Made by a program: the position numbers and the translations under genes. From positions 124,001-188,000 of the forward strand of contig JAIUNL010000005.1 in NCBI GenBank assembly GCA_020161835.1: DNA of 64,000 bases, written 5' to 3'. The stretch's first letter is position 1; each line of letters starts with the position of its first letter. Source of the stretch: Bacteroidota bacterium. Its GTDB lineage: Bacteria > Bacteroidota > JABWAT01. The notes beneath the pieces were generated by a model, which was not told the origin of the DNA, searched no databases, and saw only the letters and a list, made by a program, of their open reading frames with translations. Shown piece after piece: positions 16,392 through 25,045 of this stretch.

Positions 16392-17668
16392 CGGATATCC
16401 ACAATAGATTTCAGATAAGTTATTTCTGTTTTTGTTAATTGGCGGAATTCACCCCGTTTCAATCCTTCGCAGTTCATTCCTGCAAAAGTAATCCGGTCAA
16501 GTTTCTCAACTACATAACCAACTGTTTCAAAAATCTTTCTGACTTCTCTGTTTTTACCTTCGTTCAATGTCAGAAATACTTCATTTTTCTTATCGATGTT
16601 ATATTCGATTGAGCTCACAATTGCAGCTTCACCATCAATCATGACACCTGAAAGAATGGTATCCATGGTTTTTTTGAGAATTTTCTTATCAAGAACAACA
16701 TGGTAAACACGTGGAACCTGGTAGGAAGGATGGGTAAGGCGATAGGTAAGTTCACCATCATTTGTAAGAAGTAAAGTTCCGGTTGTATCACGATCAAGAC
16801 GGCCAACAGGAACGACTTTTTTCCGAAGGTCTTCGTCAATCAGATCCATTACAATTTTTCTGTCTTTTTCATCAGACCGGGTGGTAATGGTATCCTTTGG
16901 CTTGTTCATTACCAGGTAGTAATTGGGTTCCGGTTTATTCGAAACTTCAAGCCCGCCTACAGAAATTTTATCTGTTGCCGGGTCAACCTTAATACCAAGT
17001 TCTTTTACAACTTTTCCGTTTATTTTAACCTTACCGGCTTCAATCAGTTCATCGGCATGACGGCGGGAAGAAACACCTTGCTGGGAGAGATATTTATTCA
17101 GTCTTAGCTCACCCTCTTCAGCGGTTTTGGGAACTCCCGAAACCTTCTGTTTTGGACGGAAAGGTTTTCCACGTTTGGCATTTTTATTGGGTCCGGTAGG
17201 TTTCCCGGCTCCGGCTGAATCAGAATTTCTTCCGGTAGACGGACCAGCTAAAGCAGGAGTTGAATTGTCAATTTTCCGGCGATGCCCTGGATGTGATGAC
17301 GGTGCAGAATGGGTTCCGTACCGGCTTTTACCAGGACCAGAAGGTTTTGCTTTGCTACCAGCTCCTACTGCAATTTCATTATCCGGACGCCAAACTTTAT
17401 TAACATTCGGTAAAATGTCACTGTTATGCTTCTGGGTTGCATTGCCATTCAGTGTATCAACTGAGTAACCGTATTTGCGGTGTTCTTTCTCAATATACTG
17501 CCGGGATTTTGTAGTCCTGACGCCATATTCATCAATTTCACTTTTCAGATTGAAATTGGGTTCATCCCTGTTGGGATTGTGGCTGCCGGGATGGCTTGAA
17601 TTACCGTGGGGAGTACGGCTTTTTTTATATTTGTTACCGTAGGGTTTACGATTCGAGTTGTTCATCAT
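16388..17668 (-). CDS. rluB: 23S rRNA pseudouridine synthase, RluB/RsuA family, with long basic N-terminal extension
   Basis: 426 residues from ATG 17668, chosen because GGAG precedes it and the longer frame lies inside scpB. The first ~185 residues are low-complexity, rich in Asn, Lys, Arg, Gly, Pro and Ser, and are probably disordered and RNA-binding. Then an S4 domain (RLNKYLSQQGVSSRRHADEL) is followed by the synthase domain with the catalytic Asp in VGRLDRDTTGTLLLTNDG and the closing GKNREVRKIFE. By family it isomerises a uridine in 23S rRNA (RluB) or 16S rRNA (RsuA). It overlaps scpB by 23 bases and shares ATGA with the response regulator gene. Confidence 0.88.
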   Translation of the reverse strand: MMNNSNRKPYGNKYKKSRTPHGNSSHPGSHNPNRDEPNFNLKSEIDEYGVRTTKSRQYIEKEHRKYGYSVDTLNGNATQKHNSDILPNVNKVWRPDNEIAVGAGSKAKPSGPGKSRYGTHSAPSSHPGHRRKIDNSTPALAGPSTGRNSDSAGAGKPTGPNKNAKRGKPFRPKQKVSGVPKTAEEGELRLNKYLSQQGVSSRRHADELIEAGKVKINGKVVKELGIKVDPATDKISVGGLEVSNKPEPNYYLVMNKPKDTITTRSDEKDRKIVMDLIDEDLRKKVVPVGRLDRDTTGTLLLTNDGELTYRLTHPSYQVPRVYHVVLDKKILKKTMDTILSGVMIDGEAAIVSSIEYNIDKKNEVFLTLNEGKNREVRKIFETVGYVVEKLDRITFAGMNCEGLKRGEFRQLTKTEITYLKSIVDIR

Positions 17669-18371
17669 TCTGCTCCGGGGACAAGTCTGCCGGGTTTCCG
17701 GCATCCGAATCCTCCATTTTTATTCTCATTTGCTGTTCAAATTCAAATTCATCATCCTTCATGATTTCAGAGATTTCTCTGAGTTTCGGAAGTTCGGTAA
17801 TAGACTTAAGTCCGAAATGAAGGAGGAATTCACGGGTAGTTCCGTACAGGAGGGGTTTCCCGACGGTTTCGGCCCTGCCTACTACTGTTATCAAATTTCG
17901 TTCCAAAAGGATTTTGACAGAGTAATCGGCTGAAGCACGACGGATATTTTCAATCTCAGGTTTTGAGATTGGCTGTTTGTAGGCAATAATTGCAAGGGTT
18001 TCAAGCGCTGATTGGTTGATTCGCTTACTTTGTTTGTTTCTGTACAATTTGGCGACCCAGCCTGCCTGATTTTCATGGGTCATGAACAAATATCCATCCG
18101 CAATAAAACGGATTAAAAACGCACGTTTCTGATCTTCATATTGCCGGTTCAGCCGGTCGATGACTTCTACAATCCGACCTTCAGGCACACCACCACTGCC
18201 TAAAACGGCATATTCTTCATCAAGCAACAATTTAAGAGCAGCAAGGGAAACGGGTGATTCAGATGCAAAAATCAAGGCCTCAACGATCGGCATTAACGTA
18301 TCGTCGGGAACAAATAAATCATCAGTGGTATCAGCCGGCGGAACTGGCTGATAGTCTAAATCATCCGCCAT
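17646..18371 (-). CDS. scpB: segregation and condensation protein B
   Basis: About 241 residues. A kleisin-associated winged-helix protein that forms the SMC-ScpAB condensin with ScpA. The N-terminal winged helix starts at MPIVEALIFASESPVSLAAL and includes QAGWVAKLYRNKQSKRINQSALETLAIIAYKQPISKPEIENIR, the hallmark of ScpB. The C-terminal ~40 residues are acidic. The ATG at 18371 overlaps scpA by 11 bases; an in-frame ATG at 18395 would add eight residues and cannot be excluded. It lies between scpA and rluB, a gene order common in many bacteria. Confidence 0.93.
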   Translation of the reverse strand: MADDLDYQPVPPADTTDDLFVPDDTLMPIVEALIFASESPVSLAALKLLLDEEYAVLGSGGVPEGRIVEVIDRLNRQYEDQKRAFLIRFIADGYLFMTHENQAGWVAKLYRNKQSKRINQSALETLAIIAYKQPISKPEIENIRRASADYSVKILLERNLITVVGRAETVGKPLLYGTTREFLLHFGLKSITELPKLREISEIMKDDEFEFEQQMRIKMEDSDAGNPADLSPEQNDEQLES

Positions 18372-19131
18372 AAGTTGAGATTTCCTCATTGACATCTTCG
18401 TCAGAATCTGTTTTTCTGACTACATAAAAATCGGTCAGGTTTTCTGAAATAAATAAAGTTATTTTTTGCAGCTTGGTCATTTCAAGTATGGCAAGAAAGG
18501 TAATGATCAGGACAATTTTTTCCTGGATTTCATTGAATAGCTCACTGAAGGCAAACCGTTCTTTTCTGTCGAGCCAATCAGAAACTACCTTTATCTGATC
18601 TTCAATGGTCACACTTATTTTTTTAACTTCATGAAAGGTAACCTTTGGGGTGTTCTGAATAACCTTCCGGTAAACCAGCATCAAATCAAATAAAGTTACA
18701 TTTTCGAGCAGAATATCAAGGCCTGGATCAGAATTATTCTCTGCCATTTTCTTTTCAGCATCAAACTGAAGCCGTTGAAAATAAACACTCCGCTCATTTT
18801 CAAGTTTCTGCAAATCACCGGCAGCTTCTTTAAACTGACTGTGTTCGAGCAACATCGTCATCAGTTCAGTTCTGGGGTCTTCAATCTCACCATCATCGCC
18901 AGGTTCTGCAGGTAACATCAGCCGGGCTTTGATGCTCAGCAGGTAGGTTGCCATGTAGATAAAATCACTGGCAACTTCAAGATCTAACTGTCTGATGTAA
19001 TGGACGTATTCAAGAAACTCGTTGGTTATCCGGGCAATTGGGATGTCATAAATATTAATCTCATCCCGCCGGATAAAAAACAAAAGAAGATCAAGCGGAC
19101 CTTCAAAATGGTCGAGGGAAACTTTATACAT
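18361..19131 (-). CDS. scpA: segregation and condensation protein A (kleisin)
   Basis: 256 residues. The kleisin subunit of the condensin complex, bridging the SMC heads. The N-terminal motif DHFEGPLDLLLFFIRRDEINIYDIPIARITNEFLEY is diagnostic, followed by the helical SMC-neck region with ATYLLSIKARLMLP, and a C-terminal winged helix around FLAILEMTKLQKITLFISENLTDFYV. Its ATG shares the final A of the trpS stop (TAATG), and it overlaps scpB, so all three are translated from one message. Confidence 0.94.
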   Translation of the reverse strand: MYKVSLDHFEGPLDLLLFFIRRDEINIYDIPIARITNEFLEYVHYIRQLDLEVASDFIYMATYLLSIKARLMLPAEPGDDGEIEDPRTELMTMLLEHSQFKEAAGDLQKLENERSVYFQRLQFDAEKKMAENNSDPGLDILLENVTLFDLMLVYRKVIQNTPKVTFHEVKKISVTIEDQIKVVSDWLDRKERFAFSELFNEIQEKIVLIITFLAILEMTKLQKITLFISENLTDFYVVRKTDSDEDVNEEISTYGG

Positions 19132-20108
19132 TAACCCAGTTTCATGGCTTCGTGAACCTGACGCATGGTTTCTTCTGCAACTTTTCTGGCTTTGGTTTCA
19201 CCATCAAGCAGAATCTCTTTAACTTTTTCCGGATTCGCAGCAAGTGGTGCACGACGTTCTCTGATGGGTTCAAAAAAGTCGGAAATTGCAGTTGCACACC
19301 TTTTTTTGCAATCAACACAACCTAAAGCACCACTTCTGCAATCTGCTGCAATAGTTTCTGTTTCAGTCGGATTAAACTTTTCATGATAGGTATAAACGGT
19401 GCACACTTCCGGGCGGCCCGGATCGTTTTTGCGTTGTTTTTGGGTATCGGTAACGGCTTTTTTAACGCTGGCAAAAATATCTTCCGGCGCATCAGAAAGA
19501 AAAATCGTATTCCCGAGTGATTTTGACATTTTTGCTTTCCCGTCAAGACCTGGAAGCCTCGAGAATTTTGTCAATTTCGGATCGGGTTCAGGAAAAACAT
19601 TTCCGTACTCAAAATTAAATTTTCGGGCAATTTCTCTGGTAATCTCGATGTGAGAAAGCTGGTCTTCACCAACCGGAACGAGATTTCCTTTATAAAGAAG
19701 AATGTCAGCAGCCTGGAGAACTGGGTAACCCAGATGTCCGTAAATCATATTATCAATTTCCATATCCCGAACTTGTTCCTTCAGCGTAGGATTGCGCTCA
19801 AGCCGGGATTTGGTGATCAGCATACAAAAAATGAGAAACAATTCAGAATGCTGTTTGATCTGACTTTGGCGGAACATGGGACTTTTTTCAGGATCGATGC
19901 CCGAGGCAATCCAATCCATCACCATATCAAGTGTGTAGTCTTCAATATTTGAAGTATTGGTATTGGTTGTCAGAACATGAAGGTCGGCAACAAGATGGTA
20001 ATTCTGGTAATCTCCCTGAAGGGAAACCCAGTTTTCAAGAGCACCCACATAATGACCAATGTGGAGCCTGCCGGTAGGTCGCATACCGGATAGAATTGTT
20101 TTTTTCAT
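19131..20108 (-). CDS. trpS: tryptophanyl-tRNA synthetase
   Basis: 325 residues, standard length for class I TrpRS. It charges tRNA-Trp. The HIGH motif is in SGMRPTGRLHIGHYVGALENW at residues 6-26, the KMSKS motif in DGKAKMSKSLGNTI near residue 196, and YPVLQAADILLY is the tryptophan-pocket region. A Cys-rich segment GALGCVDCKKRCATAI near residue 270 is seen in several TrpRS. It is the first gene of the long coupled set that runs to nadB. No Trp-codon leader was found in the 205 bases upstream. Confidence 0.96.
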   Translation of the reverse strand: MKKTILSGMRPTGRLHIGHYVGALENWVSLQGDYQNYHLVADLHVLTTNTNTSNIEDYTLDMVMDWIASGIDPEKSPMFRQSQIKQHSELFLIFCMLITKSRLERNPTLKEQVRDMEIDNMIYGHLGYPVLQAADILLYKGNLVPVGEDQLSHIEITREIARKFNFEYGNVFPEPDPKLTKFSRLPGLDGKAKMSKSLGNTIFLSDAPEDIFASVKKAVTDTQKQRKNDPGRPEVCTVYTYHEKFNPTETETIAADCRSGALGCVDCKKRCATAISDFFEPIRERRAPLAANPEKVKEILLDGETKARKVAEETMRQVHEAMKLG

Positions 20109-20313
20109 TAAAAACGGAATTTTAGTTTAGTCGGAGATATAAAACAAGTTAACTGGAGCAAAGTGTTCCGGGTCGATTAAATGGAAACTGTGTGAATGAT
20201 CCGGTTTTGGTTCCTGTCCCGAAGGATTCCGTTGAGTAACGGGAACAGAATGTTGGATTTTGGTGCCCTTGTTTGAACCGGAGTCTGAATTCGATCTGCA
20301 ATATTAAACAATT

Positions 20314-20811
20314 TCAGGACAGAAATAAATAGGGTTTCCATTTTTCGTGCACTTTTGCCACATTCTGGCGAAGAAAAAGCACATGATTGGGCTTAAATGG
20401 CTTACTTAACAGCGTCATCCCGGCCTGTTCGGGCGTCCGGTTTCCTTTTTTGTGATTGCAGCGGTGACAGGCGGTTGTCAGATTTTCCCAGGTATCCTGT
20501 CCGCCGAGTGATTTTGGAAGGATGTGATCAACAGTCAGATCTGCTGCAACCGAATGACAATACTGACACCGGTGATTATCCCTTTTAATCACATTTTTTC
20601 TTGAAAGCAGGATATTCCGGTAAGGAATTGAAATATACCGTTTCAATTTGATAATACTTGGCATCGGATACGATTTGGAAATGGTTTTAAGCACATGTTC
20701 ATCGTAGATTTCAAGCAATTCAGCTTTTTCGAGAAAAACCAGAAGAAAGGCGTTGGTGGTATCGGTTACAGAAACGGCCTGATAATTCTGATTAAGGATT
20801 AATGCCTGCAT
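20314..20811 (-). CDS. HNH endonuclease family protein
   Basis: 165 residues from the ATG at 20811. The C-terminal HNH motif is complete: CQYCHSVAADLTVDHILPKSLGGQDTWENLTTACHRCNHKKGNRT, with two CxxC zinc pairs, the catalytic His in VDHILP and the Asn in WENL. The N-terminus ALILNQNYQAVSVT is typical of the stand-alone HNH proteins widespread in Bacteroidota and Cyanobacteria, whose role is not established. There is no neighbouring methylase or mobile gene, so a restriction or homing role is not supported. It is read after the tpiA terminator, toward trpS. Confidence 0.85.
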   Translation of the reverse strand: MQALILNQNYQAVSVTDTTNAFLLVFLEKAELLEIYDEHVLKTISKSYPMPSIIKLKRYISIPYRNILLSRKNVIKRDNHRCQYCHSVAADLTVDHILPKSLGGQDTWENLTTACHRCNHKKGNRTPEQAGMTLLSKPFKPNHVLFLRQNVAKVHEKWKPYLFLS

Positions 20812-20958
20812 ACCCAACCCGACCGGTTTTTGGGAGTGTTAAACCGGAGTCTTGTTTTTAAATTTCCCGGGGTTTCCGGAATTCATCTGAAAAGGTAGCA
20901 GGAAAACGGGATTGAATCAAGGAATCTGTGGATTTTGAAGTGCAGAGACAAGGCAAGG

Positions 20959-20993
20959 AAAAAAGCAGAGACAGGGCAATGCCCTGTCTTTGC
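20959..20993 (-). terminator. intrinsic terminator of tpiA
   Basis: Eleven bases after the tpiA stop, a 13-base stem (GCAAAGACAGGGC / GCCCTGTCTCTGC with one G-U pair, loop ATT) is followed on the minus strand by TTTTTT. The stem core GACAGGGC...GCCCTGTC also resembles a dispersed palindrome; a partial second copy (GCAGAGACAAGGC) lies at 20,942-20,954. Confidence 0.82.
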
Positions 20994-21003
20994 GATAAAT
21001 CAC

Positions 21004-21756
21004 TTATTTTGCGGAACCGATTGCGAGAAAGTCGTCAGCCTTTAATGCAGCGCCGCCGATCAAACCACCGTTGATTTCAGATTGTGCAAGCAATTCTTTT
21101 GCATTGTCAGGTTTCATTGAACCGCCATATTGAATGGTTACTTCTTTTCCTGCTTCACCAACCAGCTTGACCAGAAGATTTCTGATGAGGATGTGAACTT
21201 CGTTTGCCTGTTCAGGGGAAGCAACTTTTCCGGTACCAATTGCCCAAACCGGTTCGTAAGCAATAACAACATTTTTCATTTGCTCTGCGGTCACGTTAGC
21301 AAGACCGGCATTGATCTGCTCTGTCACAACCTGGTGGGTAACGCCTTTTTCACGTTCTTCAAGCAATTCGCCAACACAATAAATCGGTTTCATGCCGTGA
21401 GCAAGTACGTGATGGACTTTCTTATTGATAAATTCGTTGTTTTCATGAAAATACTGACGACGCTCAGAGTGACCTAAAATCACATATTCAACACCAATTG
21501 CTTTGAGCATTGAGCCAGAAACTTCACCGGTAAAAGCACCTGAATCTGCCGGGTAGCAGTTTTGGGCACCCAATTTAACTGCAGTTCCCTTGATCACTTC
21601 TTTGACTGCTTCGAGATGGGTAAAAACAGGACAAACGACAAGTTCAACGCCTGCACTTGCTTTACCAGAAACTTTAACAACTTCTGAAGCAAGCTGAACG
21701 GATTCAGCCAGGTTCTTGTTCATTTTCCAGTTACCGGCAATAATGGTTTTTGGCAT
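21004..21756 (-). CDS. tpiA: triosephosphate isomerase
   Basis: 250 residues from ATG 21756 (MPKTIIAGNWKMNKN). It interconverts dihydroxyacetone phosphate and glyceraldehyde 3-phosphate in glycolysis. Catalytic residues are all visible: Lys in NWKMN, His in ILGHSERR, Glu in AYEPVWAIGTGK, and the phosphate loop YGGSMKPDN and GLIGGAALKADDF. A start further upstream is ruled out because the promoter boxes lie at 21804-21835, and AGGA precedes the chosen ATG. It is a single-gene transcript bounded by a promoter and a good terminator. Confidence 0.97.
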   Translation of the reverse strand: MPKTIIAGNWKMNKNLAESVQLASEVVKVSGKASAGVELVVCPVFTHLEAVKEVIKGTAVKLGAQNCYPADSGAFTGEVSGSMLKAIGVEYVILGHSERRQYFHENNEFINKKVHHVLAHGMKPIYCVGELLEEREKGVTHQVVTEQINAGLANVTAEQMKNVVIAYEPVWAIGTGKVASPEQANEVHILIRNLLVKLVGEAGKEVTIQYGGSMKPDNAKELLAQSEINGGLIGGAALKADDFLAIGSAK

Positions 21757-21803
21757 GGGATTTTTTCCTTTTGATTGTATAAAATTGGAATAATTTTCGG
21801 GTG

Positions 21804-21835
21804 CAAAGGTAGGTGAATTGGTAAAAACAGACAAA
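21804..21835 (-). promoter_or_regulatory. tpiA promoter, Bacteroidota type
   Basis: TTTG (21835-21832), 20-base spacer, TACCTTTG (21811-21804) on the minus strand: an exact match to TTTG-N19-21-TAnnTTTG. Expected transcription start near 21797, giving a 5' leader of about 40 bases. Confidence 0.75.
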
Positions 21836-21899
21836 TGGGTTGTCAGAAACCTTTTAAAATTAATGGAGGATTAATGGGGGATGATGATACACAAACACC

Positions 21900-21927
21900 G
21901 CAGGGGCTTAAGATTTTAAGCCCCTGC
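21900..21927. repeat. 12-base perfect palindromic hairpin downstream of metB
   Basis: GCAGGGGCTTAA-GATT-TTAAGCCCCTGC sits 27 bases after the cystathionine synthase stop. It may help end that transcript, but the minus strand continues with GGTGTTTGTG and not a run of T, so it is recorded as a palindromic repeat. Confidence 0.6.
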
Positions 21928-21953
21928 ACATTAAAAACCCCGGGATAAAACAA

Positions 21954-23090
21954 TTAACTTAATGCCTGATTCAGGTCTGCAATCAAATCATCGATATCTT
22001 CAATTCCGACCGAAAGACGGATAACCCGTTCATTAATTCCGGCCTTCTCTCTGAGTTCAGGGTTCATGGAAGCATGAGTCATCGTTGCCGGATGACAAAT
22101 GAGTGATTCAATTCCGCCAAGGGATTCGGCAATGGCGAAAATCCGGGTGGCTTTCAGGAGTTTATTTACATTGTCAATTCCGCCCTTCACTTCAAAGGAA
22201 ATCATTCCGCCGAAGCCCGATTGCTGCTTTTTGGCGAGTTCATGATGCGGATGAGTTGGCAAACCGGGATAGTTAACTTTTGCAACTTTGGGGTGCTGAT
22301 CAAGAAATTTGGCCAGCTTATTGGCATTTTCTTCGTGGGCTTTCATTCTTGGAACGAGGGTTTTGATTCCACGCAAAACCAACCAGGCGTCAAATGGAGC
22401 CTGACTTTGTCCAAGTGCATTCACGAGTTCAGAAAGACGGATTCCCAGTTCCTGATTATTTACAATAACCGCTCCGCCGACGACATCACTATGCCCGTTC
22501 AGGTATTTTGTAGTTGAGTGAATGACGATATCTGCACCGAGTTCAAACGGTTTCTGGAAATAAGGAGAAAGAAAGGTATTATCAACTGCAGCAAGTGCCT
22601 TATGCTGATGGGTAATTTCTGTAAGTGCTTTAATATCAACAACATTGAGAAGCGGGTTACTTGGGGTTTCAATCCAGAACAGACGTGTGTTGGGTTTCAC
22701 GGCCTTGCGGACTTTTTCTAAATCAGTCATGTCAACAAAGGTGACTTCAATACCATATAATCCGGAATAAATACGAAGGAGCCGTTCTGTCCCGCCATAA
22801 CAATCGTTGGTGGAAATAATATGTTCGCCGGTTTTCACAAAATGAAGAGCCACATTTATTGCCGCCATACCGGTTGCAACTGCACGAGCCAACAATCCGC
22901 CTTCAAGATCGGCCAGACATTCTTCAAGAGCTGTACGGGTCGGATTTCCGGAACGGGTGTAATCATATCCTTTGGTAGTCCCAATGTCTTCAAAACGAAA
23001 GGTCGAGGTTTGATAAATAGGCGTGATGACACTGTTGTAGGCAGAATCTTTATTTACACCCGTGTGAATGGCTTTTGTTGAGAACTTCAT
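21954..23090 (-). CDS. metB: cystathionine gamma-synthase / gamma-lyase (Cys/Met PLP enzyme)
   Basis: 378 residues, a PLP-dependent trans-sulfuration enzyme. It has the family order: N-terminal STKAIHTGV, TPIYQTSTF, YDYTRSGNPTR, the PLP-stacking region around TNDCYGGTERLL, the PLP lysine in HSTTKYLNGHSDVVGG, and SLGGIESLICHPATMTH near the end. Synthase (O-acyl-homoserine plus cysteine to cystathionine) and lyase cannot be separated confidently by eye; a role in sulfur amino acid metabolism is sure. It has its own promoter, and a motif upstream resembles one upstream of the cys operon. Confidence 0.88.
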   Translation of the reverse strand: MKFSTKAIHTGVNKDSAYNSVITPIYQTSTFRFEDIGTTKGYDYTRSGNPTRTALEECLADLEGGLLARAVATGMAAINVALHFVKTGEHIISTNDCYGGTERLLRIYSGLYGIEVTFVDMTDLEKVRKAVKPNTRLFWIETPSNPLLNVVDIKALTEITHQHKALAAVDNTFLSPYFQKPFELGADIVIHSTTKYLNGHSDVVGGAVIVNNQELGIRLSELVNALGQSQAPFDAWLVLRGIKTLVPRMKAHEENANKLAKFLDQHPKVAKVNYPGLPTHPHHELAKKQQSGFGGMISFEVKGGIDNVNKLLKATRIFAIAESLGGIESLICHPATMTHASMNPELREKAGINERVIRLSVGIEDIDDLIADLNQALS

Positions 23091-23135
23091 TCAGAATTTC
23101 CTTACCTGTTTTACCGTTGAATATAATTTGGATTA

Positions 23136-23165
23136 CAAAGATAATACCAACTATTATTTATACAA
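23136..23165 (-). promoter_or_regulatory. metB promoter, Bacteroidota type
   Basis: TTG (23165-23163), 19-base spacer, TATCTTTG (23143-23136), about 45 bases before the ATG, which is itself preceded by AAGGA. Upstream DNA to 23230 is strongly AT-rich. Confidence 0.65.
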
Positions 23166-23293
23166 TACACGTTTACAAGAATAATAAAAGAATATAATTC
23201 TGTACAACCCAAAGAATGCGATTATTATTCGGAACAAAAAGAGAAAGGGGTTTCTTTGGAGGGGGAAACAAAGTTGGTAAAGAAAGGCATGGA

Positions 23294-23313
23294 TCCCCGC
23301 CTTCGCGGGGATG
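23294..23313. repeat. CCCGC-CTTC-GCGGG palindrome, second copy
   Basis: ATCCCCGC-CTTC-GCGGGGAT with the flank GATGACA matches the hairpin at 1365-1384 (ATTCCCGC-CTTC-GCGGGAAT), with a paired change that keeps the stem. It lies in the gatB-metB spacer (23,091-23,359), which otherwise holds only AT-rich promoter DNA. Confidence 0.75.
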
Positions 23314-23359
23314 ACATCCTATTTAAAACAGCAAATAATCCGGCAATTTTCCTGAAATC

Positions 23360-24808
23360 TTAGCTTTTCAGGGCTTCCAGTTTTTTAACCAGAATATCAT
23401 TGATGACTTTCGGATTTCCCTGCCCTTTCATGGCTTTCATGGTCTGGCCAACGAAGAATCCGAATAGTTTATCTTTTCCGCCAACAAATTCAGCAACCTG
23501 ACCGGGATTGGATGCAATCACGGTATCAATAACAGATTCAATTGCTCCGGTATCAGAAACCTGAAGCCAACCTTTTGCTTCAACAACGGTTGCAGGATCA
23601 CCGCCATTTGCTAGAAGTTCTTCAAACAACTGCTTCCCGATTGTGGTACTGATTTTTCCATCTTTGATCAGATTCACAATTCCGGCAATCTGCACCGGCG
23701 ACAAAGAAAACTCGGAAATTGAAAGTAATTTTTCCTTCATAATCCGCATGACTTCTCCCATCACCCAGTTGGAGGCAGCCTTGAAATCAGTCGTTTCTTT
23801 GCAAACCGATTCGTAATAATTTGCAAGTTCTTTATCTGCAGAAAGGACTTCAGCATCATAAACCGGAATGCCATACTGACTAACTAGTCTGTTTTTCTTC
23901 TGATCAGGAAGCTCTGGCATTTCATTGCGAACTTTGGTAATCCGGTCTTCAGTTACGTGAACCATGACCAGATCAGGATCAGGAAAATACCGGTAATCAT
24001 GGGCATTTTCTTTGGTTCTGAGCACACGGGTTTCGTTCCGGTGCGGGTCGTAACCCATGGTTGACTGAATAATTTTTCCGCCGTCTTCAATAATTTCAAT
24101 CTGGCGGGCAATTTCTGCATCAATAGCTTTTTCGACAAACTTGATGGAATTCAGGTTTTTCAATTCGGTACGGGTTCCGAATTCCTTTGACCCTCTGAGC
24201 ATGACAGAAACGTTGGCATCACAGCGAAGCGATCCTTCTTCCATATTTCCATCACAAATTTCGAGATATCTAACTGCCTGACGTAGCTTGGTGAGATAAG
24301 CTCCGGCTTCCTCTGCTGTTTTTATATCCGGCTGGGAAACGATTTCAATCAGTGGCGTTCCGGCCCGGTTCAAATCGACAAAAGTATCCTGATGCTGATC
24401 GTGCAATGACTTTCCGGCATCTTCTTCCATATGAATCCGCATCAGGCGAACTGATTTTTCCGTTCCGTCTTCAAGTTTAAACTGAACACTTCCGTTGGCG
24501 CAAATTGGATCTTCATACTGGGAAATCTGATACCCTTTCGGAAGGTCAGGGTAGAAATAATTTTTCCGGGCGAAGGTAGACCGTTCCGCAATATCACAAC
24601 CGTGGGCAAGACCCATGCGGATCACATATTCAACTACTTTTTCGTTGAGAACAGGAAGTACGCCGGGCATCCCAAGACAAACCGGACAAACCTGACTATT
24701 CGGTGCCGCACCAAATTTGGTTGAGCAACCGCAGAAAATTTTGGTTTTAGTAGATAATTGTGCGTGGACTTCGAGTCCGATTACAGCTTCGTATTTCGGG
24801 TGATTCAT
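23360..24808 (-). CDS. gatB: aspartyl/glutamyl-tRNA amidotransferase subunit B
   Basis: 482 residues, normal GatB length. With GatA and GatC it converts Glu-tRNA(Gln) and Asp-tRNA(Asn) to the amides; GatB binds the tRNA and carries the kinase site. The N-terminus YEAVIGLEVHAQLSTKTKIFCGCSTKFG contains the metal-binding Cys pair, completed by VCPVCLGMPGVLPVLN. DLNRAGTPLIEIVSQPD and MEEGSLRCDANVSV are family signatures. The C-terminal YqeY-type tail ends GQGNPKVINDILVKKL. gatA and gatC are not next to it. Confidence 0.97.
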   Translation of the reverse strand: MNHPKYEAVIGLEVHAQLSTKTKIFCGCSTKFGAAPNSQVCPVCLGMPGVLPVLNEKVVEYVIRMGLAHGCDIAERSTFARKNYFYPDLPKGYQISQYEDPICANGSVQFKLEDGTEKSVRLMRIHMEEDAGKSLHDQHQDTFVDLNRAGTPLIEIVSQPDIKTAEEAGAYLTKLRQAVRYLEICDGNMEEGSLRCDANVSVMLRGSKEFGTRTELKNLNSIKFVEKAIDAEIARQIEIIEDGGKIIQSTMGYDPHRNETRVLRTKENAHDYRYFPDPDLVMVHVTEDRITKVRNEMPELPDQKKNRLVSQYGIPVYDAEVLSADKELANYYESVCKETTDFKAASNWVMGEVMRIMKEKLLSISEFSLSPVQIAGIVNLIKDGKISTTIGKQLFEELLANGGDPATVVEAKGWLQVSDTGAIESVIDTVIASNPGQVAEFVGGKDKLFGFFVGQTMKAMKGQGNPKVINDILVKKLEALKS

Positions 24809-24857
24809 TCTATAATTCCGGTTAAATCTCTGAAAATACAGAATTCAGGTGACAGAA

Positions 24858-24977
24858 GAAAGAATTCAGAAGTTAGAAGTTAGAAGATAGAAGTTAGAAG
24901 TCGTAGTGCTACCAAGATCCCAAACACTTTCGGTATTGGAAGATAGAAGTAAGAAGTCTGGAGTCAGAAGACAGGAT
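24858..24977. repeat. low-complexity repeat, GAAGTTAGAAGATAGAAG type
   Basis: The spacer upstream of gatB is built from seven- to eight-base words such as AGAAGTTAGAAGTTAGAAG and GGAAGATAGAAGTAAGAAG, split by an unrelated 35-base insert. A reverse-orientation relative (CTTCTTACTTCTAACTTCTC) lies at 53,551-53,570. Confidence 0.7.
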
Positions 24978-24992
24978 TTTGAAGGTGGGTTT

Positions 24993-25024
24993 AAAAAATT
25001 ACCACCCGGTTTTGACCCGGGTGG
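24993..25024 (-). terminator. intrinsic terminator of the Spy-like gene
   Basis: CCACCCGG-GTCAAAA-CCGGGTGG forms an 8-base GC-rich stem beginning 22 bases after the stop, followed by TAATTTTTT on the minus strand. Confidence 0.82.
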
Positions 25025-25045
25025 CTATATGAATAGTTAGTTGAA

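Noticed and set aside
20109..20313. Search for a Trp-codon leader upstream of trpS
   Set aside because: No ORF with Trp codons and no strong hairpin plus T-run is present; only an imperfect GTTCCCG/CGGGAC pairing was seen.
21757..21834. Longer tpiA start at 21834
   Set aside because: It would begin inside the -33 promoter element and upstream of the likely transcription start; MPKTIIAGNWKMN at 21756 is the family N-terminus.
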